The position numbers and the translations under genes were made by a program. 64,000 nucleotides of DNA from Desertibacillus haloalkaliphilus (GTDB lineage Bacteria > Bacillota > Bacilli > Bacillales > KJ1-10-99), in the NCBI RefSeq assembly GCF_019039105.1, contig NZ_JAHPIV010000016.1, positions 1 through 64,000 on the forward strand, given 5' to 3'. Each line of letters begins with the position of its first letter. The stretch's first letter is position 1. The notes beneath the pieces were generated by a model. It was given only the letters and a program-made list of their open reading frames with translations. It made no database searches and was not told the origin of the DNA. Positions 23,212-32,400 of the stretch are shown in pieces.

Positions 23212-25086
23212 TTACTCCTTTGGATTTACGATTAAATAACCTGTCATCTCTTGGTGCAAGGCTGAACAGAAGTTTGTACAATAGACTGGGAATACCCCAG
23301 ACTTATCAGCGACAAATTCTAATGTTTTCGTTTGGCCTGGCATTTGTTCAAAGTTCAAGTCATAATCCATAATTCCAAAGCCGTGTGTGATATCTTGATC
23401 AAAGTCAGTATTTGTTAAGTGAATCGTTACAGTATCACCCTCATTGACTTCAATCACATCTGGTCGCTCGGCTGTTGCATCAAAAATGAATTTTGAGCGC
23501 ATCGTAATACCGAAGACTTCAACATGATCACCATTACGTTCAATCCGTGTATCATTTTGATCATATACTGCAAGTGGATCTGATTCGTCTTGCGGGTAAA
23601 CATGGAACGGATCTAGCACATCACGATGTACCATTTGACCGTAGTGTGGTTCAGGATTCACTGGCGTCGTTGATAAGTGAACCATTTCATCCCCAGTGAT
23701 ATCAAATAAGTCCATTGATTCAGGGTGTGAAGGACCTACCGAAAGGAAGTTATTTTTTGCAATTTTATTAAGAGAAACTAAGTAATTGCCATGTGGTTCA
23801 ACTGTATCCCCATGTGCTGCCACAAGATGTCCTGGTGAATAATAGACATCATGACGATCAAGTACTTCCCCTGAATCTACATTCCATTTTACAACTTCCG
23901 AAGAGATAAACATTGACGTATAGGCATTTCCTCTGTCATCAAATTGTGTATGAAGTGGTCCAAGTGCTCCCGGAGGATCAACTTCGCGTTCCATCACAGA
24001 TTCATAGTTTAGAACTGGAATACCATTACGCTCGCCAGAAAAGTCTTCATTTTCAATCGCTTCAAATGCACTCTCAAATGAAAATACTGTCATCGCTGGT
24101 GCTAGTTTACCAGATGCAATAAAGCGTGTTCCGTCAGGAGTTACATCAACCCCGTGTGGCGATTTTGCAACAGGTACCAAATAAATATGTTCATCGATGT
24201 TCTCAGGGAAAACCATCTTTTCACCGTTAAATTCTTCATACTCACCATTAGCAACCATTTCCTCAAGACCTTTCCAATTGAAAAGAACAATAAAGTCACG
24301 ATCAGCTTGTGAAGCGTTAATTTCTAAGTTCGTTGTTGCTTCTTCTGTGTTATATGTTGTAATGACTGCCCATTCACCTGATACCCCTTTACCTGCTCGT
24401 GCTTTATCATAAGACCATGGTGGTAATGCCACTTGATAGCCAATGTCAAATGTCTTCTGTTCTTGATCAAAAATCATAGCTGATAAAACACCGCGGTATT
24501 CCTCACTGAAGTCATCAAGGGATGCATGCGGATCTTCGAATGGTAATGAGAAACGCGTCGGTAAAAATAAGTATTCAGTATTTTCCGTAACAAAGGCCGC
24601 ACAGTGTGGTCCACCGATGTTTGGCACTTCCATGATATCAGTAGTATGGAAATCCTCGAGATCAATCGCAGCTACACGGTTATTGGCAACGTCTGTTGCA
24701 AATAAGAAATTCCCATCATAATCACCATCTGTTTCAGATAATGCTGGGTGATGGAAGTCTCCCCACGTATAGTCACCAAGCATTTCTTTTGATTCTGCAT
24801 CATAGCCATAGCCTGTAGCTGGATCTGGTGTAAACACCGGAACGGTTCGAATGTGACGCATCGATGGTACACCATATACAAACAATTGACCTGAATGCCC
24901 ACCAGAATTCATTAAATAATAATCATCATGCTCACCAAATGGTACATACACTTGTTCTGCTTTAGATCTTTCATCTGAACTTGCTGTTGACGTTGGCGTC
25001 GCGCTGCCACCGAACTCGGCAAAAAAGACAGTAGCTGCAAGAAAACCAACGGCAATACCTGATACAGCCGATAATGCTTTTTTCAT
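23212..25086 (-). CDS. nosZ: NosZ, nitrous oxide reductase (clade II type)
   Basis: This 624-residue enzyme reduces N2O to N2 outside the cytoplasmic membrane. The C-terminal 22 residues carry the CuA site C-TNF-C-SAL-H-QE-M. The N-terminal beta-propeller has His segments DFHHP, GGPHCAAF and SPHGVDVTPDG plus EPHYGQMVH for CuZ. The N-terminus is a plain Sec-type hydrophobic helix without twin arginines, which marks clade II. The ATG at 25086 lies eight bases after AGGAGG. It follows the cytochrome gene and shares the upstream Fnr-box promoter. Confidence 0.96.
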   Translation of the reverse strand: MKKALSAVSGIAVGFLAATVFFAEFGGSATPTSTASSDERSKAEQVYVPFGEHDDYYLMNSGGHSGQLFVYGVPSMRHIRTVPVFTPDPATGYGYDAESKEMLGDYTWGDFHHPALSETDGDYDGNFLFATDVANNRVAAIDLEDFHTTDIMEVPNIGGPHCAAFVTENTEYLFLPTRFSLPFEDPHASLDDFSEEYRGVLSAMIFDQEQKTFDIGYQVALPPWSYDKARAGKGVSGEWAVITTYNTEEATTNLEINASQADRDFIVLFNWKGLEEMVANGEYEEFNGEKMVFPENIDEHIYLVPVAKSPHGVDVTPDGTRFIASGKLAPAMTVFSFESAFEAIENEDFSGERNGIPVLNYESVMEREVDPPGALGPLHTQFDDRGNAYTSMFISSEVVKWNVDSGEVLDRHDVYYSPGHLVAAHGDTVEPHGNYLVSLNKIAKNNFLSVGPSHPESMDLFDITGDEMVHLSTTPVNPEPHYGQMVHRDVLDPFHVYPQDESDPLAVYDQNDTRIERNGDHVEVFGITMRSKFIFDATAERPDVIEVNEGDTVTIHLTNTDFDQDITHGFGIMDYDLNFEQMPGQTKTLEFVADKSGVFPVYCTNFCSALHQEMTGYLIVNPKE

Positions 25087-25103
25087 CAACAACACCTCCT
25101 ATT

Positions 25104-25541
25104 TTATTGGTCTGCTGCCTTTCTTAATGCTTCAACAATCGCTACTCGATCCTCATCAGATAACGGATTGCCATCAATCACAGTTGTCATCACGGCTGAT
25201 GTTGGTTCTTGTAAAAACTCATCTAACTCTTTGCCGTGTTTACCTGGCGTAATGTTATACGCATCAGATAGATCCGGACCAGTTGAAGCACCATCTAAAT
25301 CTAAACTTGATACAGCATGACATGCCAAGCAACCCTGGTCACTAATAACACGAGCCTCAGCGGATACCGTTGTAGGCTCAGTATCTGTTGCAACATCTTC
25401 CTCAATGGTTTTCTCATCAGTTACATCTGGATCTGTTTGTTCAACATCAACACTTGCAGTCGAATCACCTTGATAGATGAAGTATCCACCCACAAATGCA
25501 ACAATAAAGCCAATTAAAAAGATCATAATACCATTCTTCAT
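25104..25541 (-). CDS. NosC-like membrane-anchored cytochrome c
   Basis: This 145-residue protein has one N-terminal membrane helix (about 5-23), a 40-residue acidic Thr/Glu linker and a C-terminal c-type haem domain with CLACH. The segment AVMTTVIDGNPLSDED may supply the Met ligand. It should pass electrons to the CuA site of NosZ. I chose the ATG at 25541 because AAGGAGGG lies eight bases upstream. It is the first gene of the nos operon. Confidence 0.88.
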   Translation of the reverse strand: MKNGIMIFLIGFIVAFVGGYFIYQGDSTASVDVEQTDPDVTDEKTIEEDVATDTEPTTVSAEARVISDQGCLACHAVSSLDLDGASTGPDLSDAYNITPGKHGKELDEFLQEPTSAVMTTVIDGNPLSDEDRVAIVEALRKAADQ

Positions 25542-25643
25542 AAGACCACCCTCCTTTGTGTGTAAAAATCCCCTCATAGCTTAAGGATTGCAAGTGATTC
25601 GCACCCCTCAGTTACGATAGTATTACTATCTTGCTATAAATGG

Positions 25644-25659
25644 CGTGACTAAGATCACA
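25644..25659 (-). promoter_or_regulatory. Fnr box of the nos operon
   Basis: CGTGA-CTAAGA-TCACA is a 9/10 match. TACTAT at 25622-25617 on the minus strand is the -10 at the exact class II distance. Confidence 0.85.
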
Positions 25660-25731
25660 AATAAACTTTTCTTCACAAACTATACAAAATTAGGAATCTA
25701 AAACGGAAGGTCCTCGTCAACATCAAACGAC

Positions 25732-25760
25732 GTAAAACCCTCTCATAGAAGGGGTTTTAC
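25732..25760. terminator. Hairpin upstream of the nos promoter
   Basis: GTAAAACCC pairs with GGGTTTTAC around a loop of about 11 bases. A second small hairpin, AACAAGGA/TCCTTGTT, follows at 25818-25842. They insulate the nos promoter from the right. The stretch 25843-26010 shows nothing I can name. Confidence 0.6.
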
Positions 25761-26011
25761 TCCTTAGGTTAGCAAAACAGCTTAAATTTTTCTCGTCACA
25801 AATAAGCCAAAAAAAAGAACAAGGATTTTATCTGTCCTTGTTATACCTAAAAATATTTTCAATAGTTATTCAGCTTATTGAATGGCGACTTTCTTTGTTA
25901 AGATATAGTTTGAAATCTGACATTATGCTTAAGTAATATAGCAAGTACTTCTTTTCAATGCTAACTTCTCATAAGATTGAGAGGCTTTATCATGACTCAT
26001 GCCAAATATAA

Positions 26012-26096
26012 AAAAGGGGCTGACAATGAATGTTCATTGACAGCCTTCAAAAAAGTCGTACAGGGGAGAATTTAAATAGATCAAAAGATCAATTCA
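26012..26096 (-). ncRNA. Candidate Fnr-driven small RNA
   Basis: A 9/10 Fnr box at 26130-26145 is followed on the minus strand by a TACAAT -10 (26107-26102), but no protein gene follows. After about 50 bases comes a near-perfect 13-bp stem, GGCTGTCAATGAA/TTCATTGTCAGCC, with CCCCTTTTTT, a classic intrinsic terminator. The predicted RNA is about 85 nt. Its unpaired 5' part holds TTCTCCCCTG, which could pair with Shine-Dalgarno sequences. No open frame of note is present. Function is unknown. Confidence 0.6.
26018..26045 (-). terminator. Intrinsic terminator of the candidate small RNA
   Basis: The stem is 13 bp with a 2-base apex, written GGCTGACAATGAA on the plus strand, and a T-run follows on the minus strand. 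Confidence 0.8.
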
Positions 26097-26129
26097 AATG
26101 TATTGTAATCCATCTAGAAGGTGATGGTC

Positions 26130-26145
26130 TGTGAATTAAATCACG
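26130..26145 (-). promoter_or_regulatory. Fnr box with no downstream protein gene
   Basis: TGTGA-ATTAAA-TCACG is a 9/10 match. It lies between moaA and the candidate small RNA. The minus-strand TACAAT is within one base of the expected -10 position. Confidence 0.7.
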
Positions 26146-26175
26146 TTTCAATCATTCTTTTAAAAAATTTGTTTT

Positions 26176-26199
26176 AAAACCGCAAGCACCAGCGGTTTT
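26176..26199 (-). terminator. Terminator of moaA
   Basis: AAAACCGC and GCGGTTTT form an 8-bp stem 14 bases after the moaA stop, followed on the minus strand by a T-rich stretch. Confidence 0.75.
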
Positions 26200-26212
26200 T
26201 GTCACACCTTGA

Positions 26213-27199
26213 TTAGCCACCAATTGCTGACATATTACGATGTGTCGGTATGCCTTTCTGATAGGCTTGTTTTCCCATCTCATGATTTTCTGGCTTTACT
26301 ATCATCGCCTGATGATACGCTTCTACAAGCTTCTCTCGTGAATGAGCGATCGATTTGACCGCAAGTTCTTGTTCCCAAAACAAACAAGACTTTAGGTAGC
26401 CGTCCGCCGTTAATCGAAGTCGATTACATGATTTACAAAAGTCATTAGAAATCGGGTGGATTAATCCAAAACTTCCTTTTGCCCCCGTAAACGAAAATAC
26501 GTTAGCGGGCCCTGAGAATTTTTCCTTATCTTTTTCACGGTACGCCCCAATACCTGATGCTACTTCCTCAACAATTGAGAGCGATTGGTATTGCTTCGAC
26601 CATGATGATTGCTCATCACCAATCGGCATATACTCAATAAACCGAACCTGCAGCTTTTCATTTAGCGTCCAGCGAAGGAACTTTTCAATTTCATCAATAT
26701 TATAATCACGCATTAAAACAACATTTATCTTAATAGGGTTAAAGCCTAATGCTAATGCACGCTCAATGCCTGAAAATACATCCTTTAATTTCCCATTTCG
26801 CGTAATCATTTTATATTTTTGCTCATCTAAAGAATCTAAGCTTATATTTAAACGGGTAAGCCCTGCTTGCTTTAACTCTTCTGCATACCGAGGAAGAAAA
26901 ATACCATTTGTTGTTAACGCGATATCTTCTATACCATCAATTTCATTTAATGTTGCGATGAGTTGCGGAAGTTCTTTTCTAACAAGTGGCTCGCCTCCCG
27001 TAAGCCGAAGCTTTCGAATCCCGAGTTCTGCCCCTACCTTGACAATCTGAACGATTTCTTCGTCACTTAAAAGACGATCAAAACTCGTACAATCATGAAC
27101 ACCATTTGGTACACAATAGTGACAATGAAGATTACAACGATCTGTAACCGAGATTCTTAAGTAATCATGAATTCGGTTATATCGATCTATTAAAGTCAT
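26213..27199 (-). CDS. moaA: MoaA, GTP 3',8-cyclase for molybdenum cofactor
   Basis: This 328-residue radical SAM enzyme has the motif C-NLH-C-HY-C near residue 24. A second [4Fe-4S] site in the C-terminal half is CKSCNRLRLTADGYLKSC. The protein ends in the Gly-Gly tail essential in MoaA. It starts molybdopterin synthesis in the cytoplasm and so serves the molybdoenzyme of the island. I chose the ATG at 27199 because AAGGAAG lies upstream and TACAGT at 27226-27221 is the likely -10. It shares a divergent Fnr box with the Crp-family gene. Confidence 0.93.
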   Translation of the reverse strand: MTLIDRYNRIHDYLRISVTDRCNLHCHYCVPNGVHDCTSFDRLLSDEEIVQIVKVGAELGIRKLRLTGGEPLVRKELPQLIATLNEIDGIEDIALTTNGIFLPRYAEELKQAGLTRLNISLDSLDEQKYKMITRNGKLKDVFSGIERALALGFNPIKINVVLMRDYNIDEIEKFLRWTLNEKLQVRFIEYMPIGDEQSSWSKQYQSLSIVEEVASGIGAYREKDKEKFSGPANVFSFTGAKGSFGLIHPISNDFCKSCNRLRLTADGYLKSCLFWEQELAVKSIAHSREKLVEAYHQAMIVKPENHEMGKQAYQKGIPTHRNMSAIGG

Positions 27200-27247
27200 A
27201 ACATCACTTCCTTTTGGATCACTGTAACCGATCAAATGTGATTAAGC

Positions 27248-27263
27248 TGTGAAAAATATCACG
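27248..27263. promoter_or_regulatory. Divergent Fnr box between moaA and the Crp/Fnr-family gene
   Basis: TGTGA-AAAATA-TCACG is a 9/10 match. TACAGT (27226-27221, minus) and TACACT (27285-27290, plus) both fall at the exact -10 distance. One site could therefore activate both genes. Confidence 0.8.
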
Positions 27264-27338
27264 GTTTTTTTACGACTATGGTGATACACTTACAATAAAA
27301 AGAATGAAAATAAAAGTTCAGTTAAAAAGGTGATAGTT

Positions 27339-28025
27339 ATGACCGTTAAGGAATTTGTTAATCATATCCCACTTTTCTCCGAATTACCTAAGCATCAAAA
27401 AGAGCACCTTCATAAGATCATCATGCATAGAACAATTAAAAAAGGTGAAGTTATTTTTCACGAACATGAAATTGCGGAAGCTGTTTTTTTTGTTAATGAA
27501 GGAAAAGTGAGGATCAGCAAAGGAACACCAGATGGCAAAGAAATTGTTTTAACGATTCGTCAACCTGGAGAGATCTTTGCAGAAGTATCGCTATTCACAC
27601 AGCCTGGAAATACGTACCCTGCAACAGCAACAGCCATCGAAAATGGCGTCGTTTCTTATATTCTTGTATCAGAAATTGAAAACTTTTTGAAGGATCATCC
27701 AGAATTATCATTAGCGATCTTCAGAATCATGTCTGAACGACTAAGAATTTCTCAATCAACCTTACGCGATGTCGCATTATATGGTAAACTAGAGTCATTA
27801 GCTGCGACATTGTTAAGACTTTCGGATGAGTATGGAGTGGAGACTAGCACTGGATTAAAAATTAACTTAAAGCTAACCCACGAAGAATTAGGAAGTTTCT
27901 TTGGTGCTACCCGAGAAAGTGTAAATCGCTTAATTAATAAATTAAAACGTCATCATGTCTTGAGTATGCAACAAGGATATATTACTATTCATAGTATAGA
28001 AGAATTAAAAGATTACATTAGTTAA
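27339..28025 (+). CDS. Crp/Fnr family transcription regulator without cysteines
   Basis: This 228-residue regulator has a cyclic-nucleotide-type barrel (about 10-125), a dimer helix and a C-terminal winged helix (GATRESVNRLINKLKRHHVL). It contains no cysteine, so it cannot bind an iron-sulfur cluster as Fnr does; the signal could be haem/NO or another ligand. Its recognition helix shares RES-V/I-NR with Fnr, so it may bind the same boxes. The ATG at 27339 follows AAGGTG. A divergent Fnr box suggests a cascade or autoregulation. Confidence 0.88.
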   Translation: MTVKEFVNHIPLFSELPKHQKEHLHKIIMHRTIKKGEVIFHEHEIAEAVFFVNEGKVRISKGTPDGKEIVLTIRQPGEIFAEVSLFTQPGNTYPATATAIENGVVSYILVSEIENFLKDHPELSLAIFRIMSERLRISQSTLRDVALYGKLESLAATLLRLSDEYGVETSTGLKINLKLTHEELGSFFGATRESVNRLINKLKRHHVLSMQQGYITIHSIEELKDYIS

Positions 28026-28035
28026 TATGGTCCGA

Positions 28036-28070
28036 GAAAAGGCTACCACTGCTTACATGCTAGCCTTTTC
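28036..28070. terminator. Terminator after the Crp/Fnr-family gene
   Basis: GAAAAGGCTA pairs with TAGCCTTTTC around a 15-base loop. The tail is more T-rich on the plus strand. Confidence 0.7.
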
Positions 28071-28212
28071 TTTCGGCTCCCATTCATACATAAAACTTCA
28101 AGTACTTGGTATTAATTCAGAGTTTACTTTTGTTGCTTGCTCAGGGCAACAAAACATTTTATGAGGTTTGATTTTTGCTGCTTGCTCAGAACAGCAAAAT
28201 GCTTTCTTTACA
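28071..28212 (-). ncRNA. Candidate structured RNA with two tandem hairpins
   Basis: Two copies of a hairpin lie 45 bp apart, at 28128-28154 and 28173-28199. Each has an 8- or 9-bp stem and a shared loop core CTGAGCAAG on the minus strand. Between the copies one stem pair changes from C-G to T-A on both sides, and another from T-G to C-G, so pairing is kept. A 9/10 Fnr-like box (28246-28261) and TAAAAT -10 (28224-28219) imply a minus-strand transcript starting near 28212. Its 3' end is uncertain. The copies also translate to similar 15-residue peptides with Cys-Cys, but the first has no start codon. Confidence 0.45.
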
Positions 28213-28245
28213 ACTCTTATTTTATGTGATCATCCTGCTCTATTC

Positions 28246-28261
28246 TGTAAATTTGATCACA
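28246..28261 (-). promoter_or_regulatory. Fnr-like box upstream of the tandem hairpins
   Basis: TGTAA-ATTTGA-TCACA is a 9/10 match. TAAAAT at 28224-28219 lies at the exact class II -10 distance on the minus strand. Confidence 0.6.
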
Positions 28262-28307
28262 CATCAACGAAGATTTTGTCAATACCTGTGAACATTCTGT
28301 GTTCAAT

Positions 28308-28343
28308 AAAAAGCTTCCCGTCAATATAAACGGGAAGCTTTTT
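28308..28343. terminator. Strong bidirectional terminator downstream of argF
   Basis: AAAAAGCTTCCCGT pairs perfectly with ACGGGAAGCTTTTT around 8 bases. A weaker TAAGGGCT/AGCCCTTA hairpin at 28414-28447 lies closer to the argF stop. Confidence 0.85.
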
Positions 28344-28463
28344 ATTACTTATGCCATCATAACTACTAATGCGAAAAAGGACCACCTCACTCTATTTTTC
28401 ATGAGATCATTAGTTAAGGGCTCCTCAAGGCTAGCCATTAGCCCTTTAGAAGCCCCCCCATTT

Positions 28464-29423
28464 TTATGCCATTAATGCGATCATGACCGCTTTTTGCACA
28501 TGTAGTCGATTTTCAGCTTCATCAATGATACATGAATGCTTTCCATCAATGACTTCTGCAGTCACTTCTTCATCACGATGAGCTGGTAAGCAATGTAAAA
28601 AGATATAATCATCTTTTGCGTGTGCTGTTAGTTGTTGATTCACTTGAAAACCTGAAAAGGCTTGTTCGCGTTTTTTCTGCTCCTCTTCAAAGCCCATGCT
28701 CGCCCACACATCAGTATAAATGGCATCGGCACCCTTCACTGCTTCAACTGGATCATTAGTAACCTTAACGAGTGCCCCAGTCTCTTTTCCAATCTCGATT
28801 GCCTTGTTAACAAATTCTGGATTGGCTTCATATCCTTTTGGCGTTGCAATCGTAATGTCCATTCCAACCTTTGCCGCACCGATCAGTAATGAATGAGCAA
28901 CATTATTACCATCACCAACATAAGCTGTTTTTAGCTTCGTATAATCGCCTTTTTGCTCATAAATCGTTAATAAATCAGCTAGCGCTTGACACGGGTGATA
29001 ATTATCTGTCAAAGCATTAATCACAGGGATATCAGCATGACGTGCAAGCTCTGCCACCTTTTCATCACTGTTTGTGCGAATCATGATTCCATCAAGGTAT
29101 CTTGAGAGCACCTTCGCCGTGTCAGAGATCGGTTCTCCACGTCCAATTTGCAAATCACGTGGGCTTAAAAAGAGCGCATGACCTCCTAATTGCGTCATTC
29201 CCACTTCAAAAGAAACTCGCGTTCTTGTTGATGCATTCTCAAAGAGCATCCCTAATGATTTCCCTGCTAAAACCTTCGGGCACTCTCCCTGTTGTTGCGC
29301 TTGCTTTAGTTTCATCGCTGAATCTAGTAAATACAAGATTTCATCTGATGAATAATCTAGCAATGTTAAAAAATCTCTTCCCTTTAATTGACTCGTATCA
29401 ACGGACTTTTCTTCTAACATCAT
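28464..29423 (-). CDS. argF: ArgF, ornithine carbamoyltransferase
   Basis: This 319-residue enzyme makes citrulline from ornithine and carbamoyl phosphate in the cytoplasm. The carbamoyl phosphate motif STRTR is in FENASTRTRVSFE. The ornithine/catalytic motif HCLPAH is near residue 278. The length is standard. It starts at an ATG-ATG pair behind AAGGGG, ten bases after carB. As last gene of the operon it uses the carbamoyl phosphate made by CarAB. Confidence 0.96.
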   Translation of the reverse strand: MMLEEKSVDTSQLKGRDFLTLLDYSSDEILYLLDSAMKLKQAQQQGECPKVLAGKSLGMLFENASTRTRVSFEVGMTQLGGHALFLSPRDLQIGRGEPISDTAKVLSRYLDGIMIRTNSDEKVAELARHADIPVINALTDNYHPCQALADLLTIYEQKGDYTKLKTAYVGDGNNVAHSLLIGAAKVGMDITIATPKGYEANPEFVNKAIEIGKETGALVKVTNDPVEAVKGADAIYTDVWASMGFEEEQKKREQAFSGFQVNQQLTAHAKDDYIFLHCLPAHRDEEVTAEVIDGKHSCIIDEAENRLHVQKAVMIALMA

Positions 29424-29433
29424 CTTACACCCC

Positions 29434-32400
29434 TTAACTACTTATCGATTCATTAACATTTCCTAACCACTCTTGGATAGACTTCACGCCTGCGTCTTCA
29501 ACTGTTAAACTTGCTAACATTTTTTCTAATGTCGATAGCTCGGTTATAACCGTTAAACGGTTTTTAAGTGCAAGTTGTCGCTTAGTGCTACCGGTACGAT
29601 GACCTTTTTTCGGAATACTTATTAGCGCAAGTGCGTCACTTTCTTCTACAATGGAATCAAACGATGAAACAGCTTTGACTTCATTATTCCCATCAAGTTT
29701 CTTTTCCTGTTCGGCAACAAGTGTAAACCCTAACTCGATTAATCGTTTTGCACTTGGTACAAAGGCCTCCCATTCTTCATCTACTACATCACAGAAAACC
29801 ATGCCTTCTTGCTGATAAAGCGCTGGGATTTGTCCTTCACTCCAGGCAAATGCTTTTTTCAAGGCTTCTTCATGACGATGACCGATACTAATCAATTCTC
29901 CAGTTGACTTCATTTCTGCTTCAAGCAACGGGTCTAACCCTGGTAGTTTTGCATGAGAGAAGATTGGCGCTTTTACCGTATAATAAGGTGTTTCTTTTGC
30001 ATACCCCACTTGCGTTGTGATCTCTTTTAACTTCTTACCTAGCAACAATTGGATCGTGTAATCAATCATTTGAATGCCGGTAATTTTACTTAAAATCGGT
30101 ACCGTACGTGATGCACGTGGGTTAATTTCGATCACATACAACGTTTCTTCATGATAAACAAATTGAATATTGAAGATCCCCTTAAAATCCATGCCTTCAG
30201 CAATTTGTTTTGTATACGTACATACAAGTTCTTTTACGTCGTCTGTTAATGACACGGGTGGTGTAATTGCCATGCTATCCCCAGAATGAACACCCGCTTT
30301 TTCAACATGTTCAAACATTCCCGGAATTAGAATATCGGTTCCATCCGTTAGGGCATCGACTTCGATTTCAGTTCCCGGTAAATAGGCATCGATCAAAATA
30401 GGATACATAACTGTCTGTTCTTTATCATGGATGTAATCAAGTAACTCCTGTTTTGTCGAATGAATCACCATGCCTTGACCACCAATGACGTACGAAGGTC
30501 GGAGTAAAACCGGGAAACCAATCTCTTCGGCTTTTTCAATTAGTTCATTTTCATCATAAGCCGTCACTCCAGGGATGTGAGGAACATCTACTTTGTTCAT
30601 AAACTGATAGAATCTAGCGCGGTCTTCTAGCTGATCAATCGTGTCATTCGTCGTTCCATAGATGGTCACACCAGCCTTCTCTAATCCTTCGACTAATGAG
30701 ATCGCCGTTTGTCCACCTACCTGAACGATAACACCTTCAACTTGTTCAAGCTCTACTACATTTAAAACATCTTCAATCGTTAATGGTTCAAAGTAAAGGC
30801 GATCAGCCATTTCATAATCCGTACTTACTGTTTCAGGATTGTTGTTCATAATAATTGCTTCGTAACCCATCTTTTTTAAACTAATCGCACCATGAACAGA
30901 GCAATAATCAAACTCAATCCCTTGACCGATCCGTATCGGGCCAGAGCCAACAATCAATATCTTCTTTTTACTTGATGATACATCAACATCGTGTTCGCCT
31001 CTCCAGCTTGAATAGAAATAAGCTGTTGATGATGAGAATTCACCGGCACATGTATCCACCATTTTATAAGATGGAACAATGTTGGCCGCTTTACGTTTTT
31101 GACGAACTGCTTCGAGACTCTCGCCCCAAGATTCAGCTAACCACTGATCAGAAAATCCGTGTACCTTCAGTTGATAGAGTTCGTCTGTCGAAATGCTAGC
31201 TAGTTGACGAGCTTTCGCTAGTTTCTCAAGCCCTATCAACTTTTTCCAACTACTTAAAAAGAATAGATCGATTCGAGTACGATTATGAATGTCTTGAATA
31301 TCTACCTCACGACGAATGAGTTCTAAAATGGCAAAGAAGCGACGATCATCAGGGTTTACAATAACATCCCATAATTGCTGCTCATCCCAATCAGATAATG
31401 CAGGTAGCATCAAACCATTGGTCTTAATTTCAAGGGAGCGAATCGCTTTTTGAAAGCCACTTTCTAAGTTTCGCTCAATCGCCATTACTTCACCAGTCGC
31501 CTTCATTTGTGTGCCAAGCTGGCGGTTAGCATGAACAAATTTATCAAACGGCCAACGTGGGAACTTTACAACAACATAATCAAGAGCAGGTTCAAAGCTT
31601 GCATACGTATGACCGGTCACAGGGTTCAACAATTCATGTAAATGGTAGCCTAAGCTTAATTTTGCAGCCATCCTTGCAATCGGGTACCCCGTTGCTTTCG
31701 ATGCTAATGCTGATGAGCGACTCACGCGTGGATTCACTTCAATTAAGTAATACTGCTTGCTGTTTGGATCGAGAGCGAATTGAATATTACAGCCTCCGAC
31801 AATTCCAAGCGCACGGATAATCTTCACAGATACCGAGCGTAACATTTGGTATTCAACATCTGTTAGTGTTTGGGAAGGGGCTACAACAATCGAGTCACCT
31901 GTATGCACCCCAACTGGGTCAATATTTTCCATATTACAGACGGTAATACACGTATCATTTTCATCACGCATAACCTCGTATTCTATTTCTTTAAAACCAG
32001 CTATACTCTTTTCAATTAAACATTGTGTTATTGGACTTGCGTCTAGGCCACCGGCAACGATATAGCGAAGCTCCTCTTCATTGTGGACGATCCCACCGCC
32101 TCCACCACCAAGTGTATAAGCTGGACGAACAATAATGGGATAGCCAACCTGATTCGCAAAAGCAACTGCAGCTTCTACCGTTTCAATAATCTCACTTTCA
32201 GGTACAGGTTCGTTTAAATCATGCATCAATGCACGAAATTCTTCACGATCTTCTCCCTTAATGATCGATTCAATCGGAGTTCCTAATAAATCAACATCAT
32301 ATTTTTCTAGGATCCCTTGTTTATGTAACGCTAACGCCAAGTTTAGGCCTGTTTGGCCACCTAGCGTTGCTAATAAACCGTCTGGCTTCTCTTTTTGAAT

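Noticed and set aside
28132-28212. A small Cys-Cys repeat protein on the minus strand over the tandem hairpins
   Set aside because: No ATG, GTG or TTG opens the frame before the first repeat, and the only ATG, inside the second repeat, lacks a ribosome site. The hairpin reading explains the changes at least as well.
28160-28261. Fnr-type site at TGTGATCATCC near 28225
   Set aside because: Only the left half matches; the right half does not resemble TCACA. The overlapping site at 28246 is better and correctly spaced to a -10.
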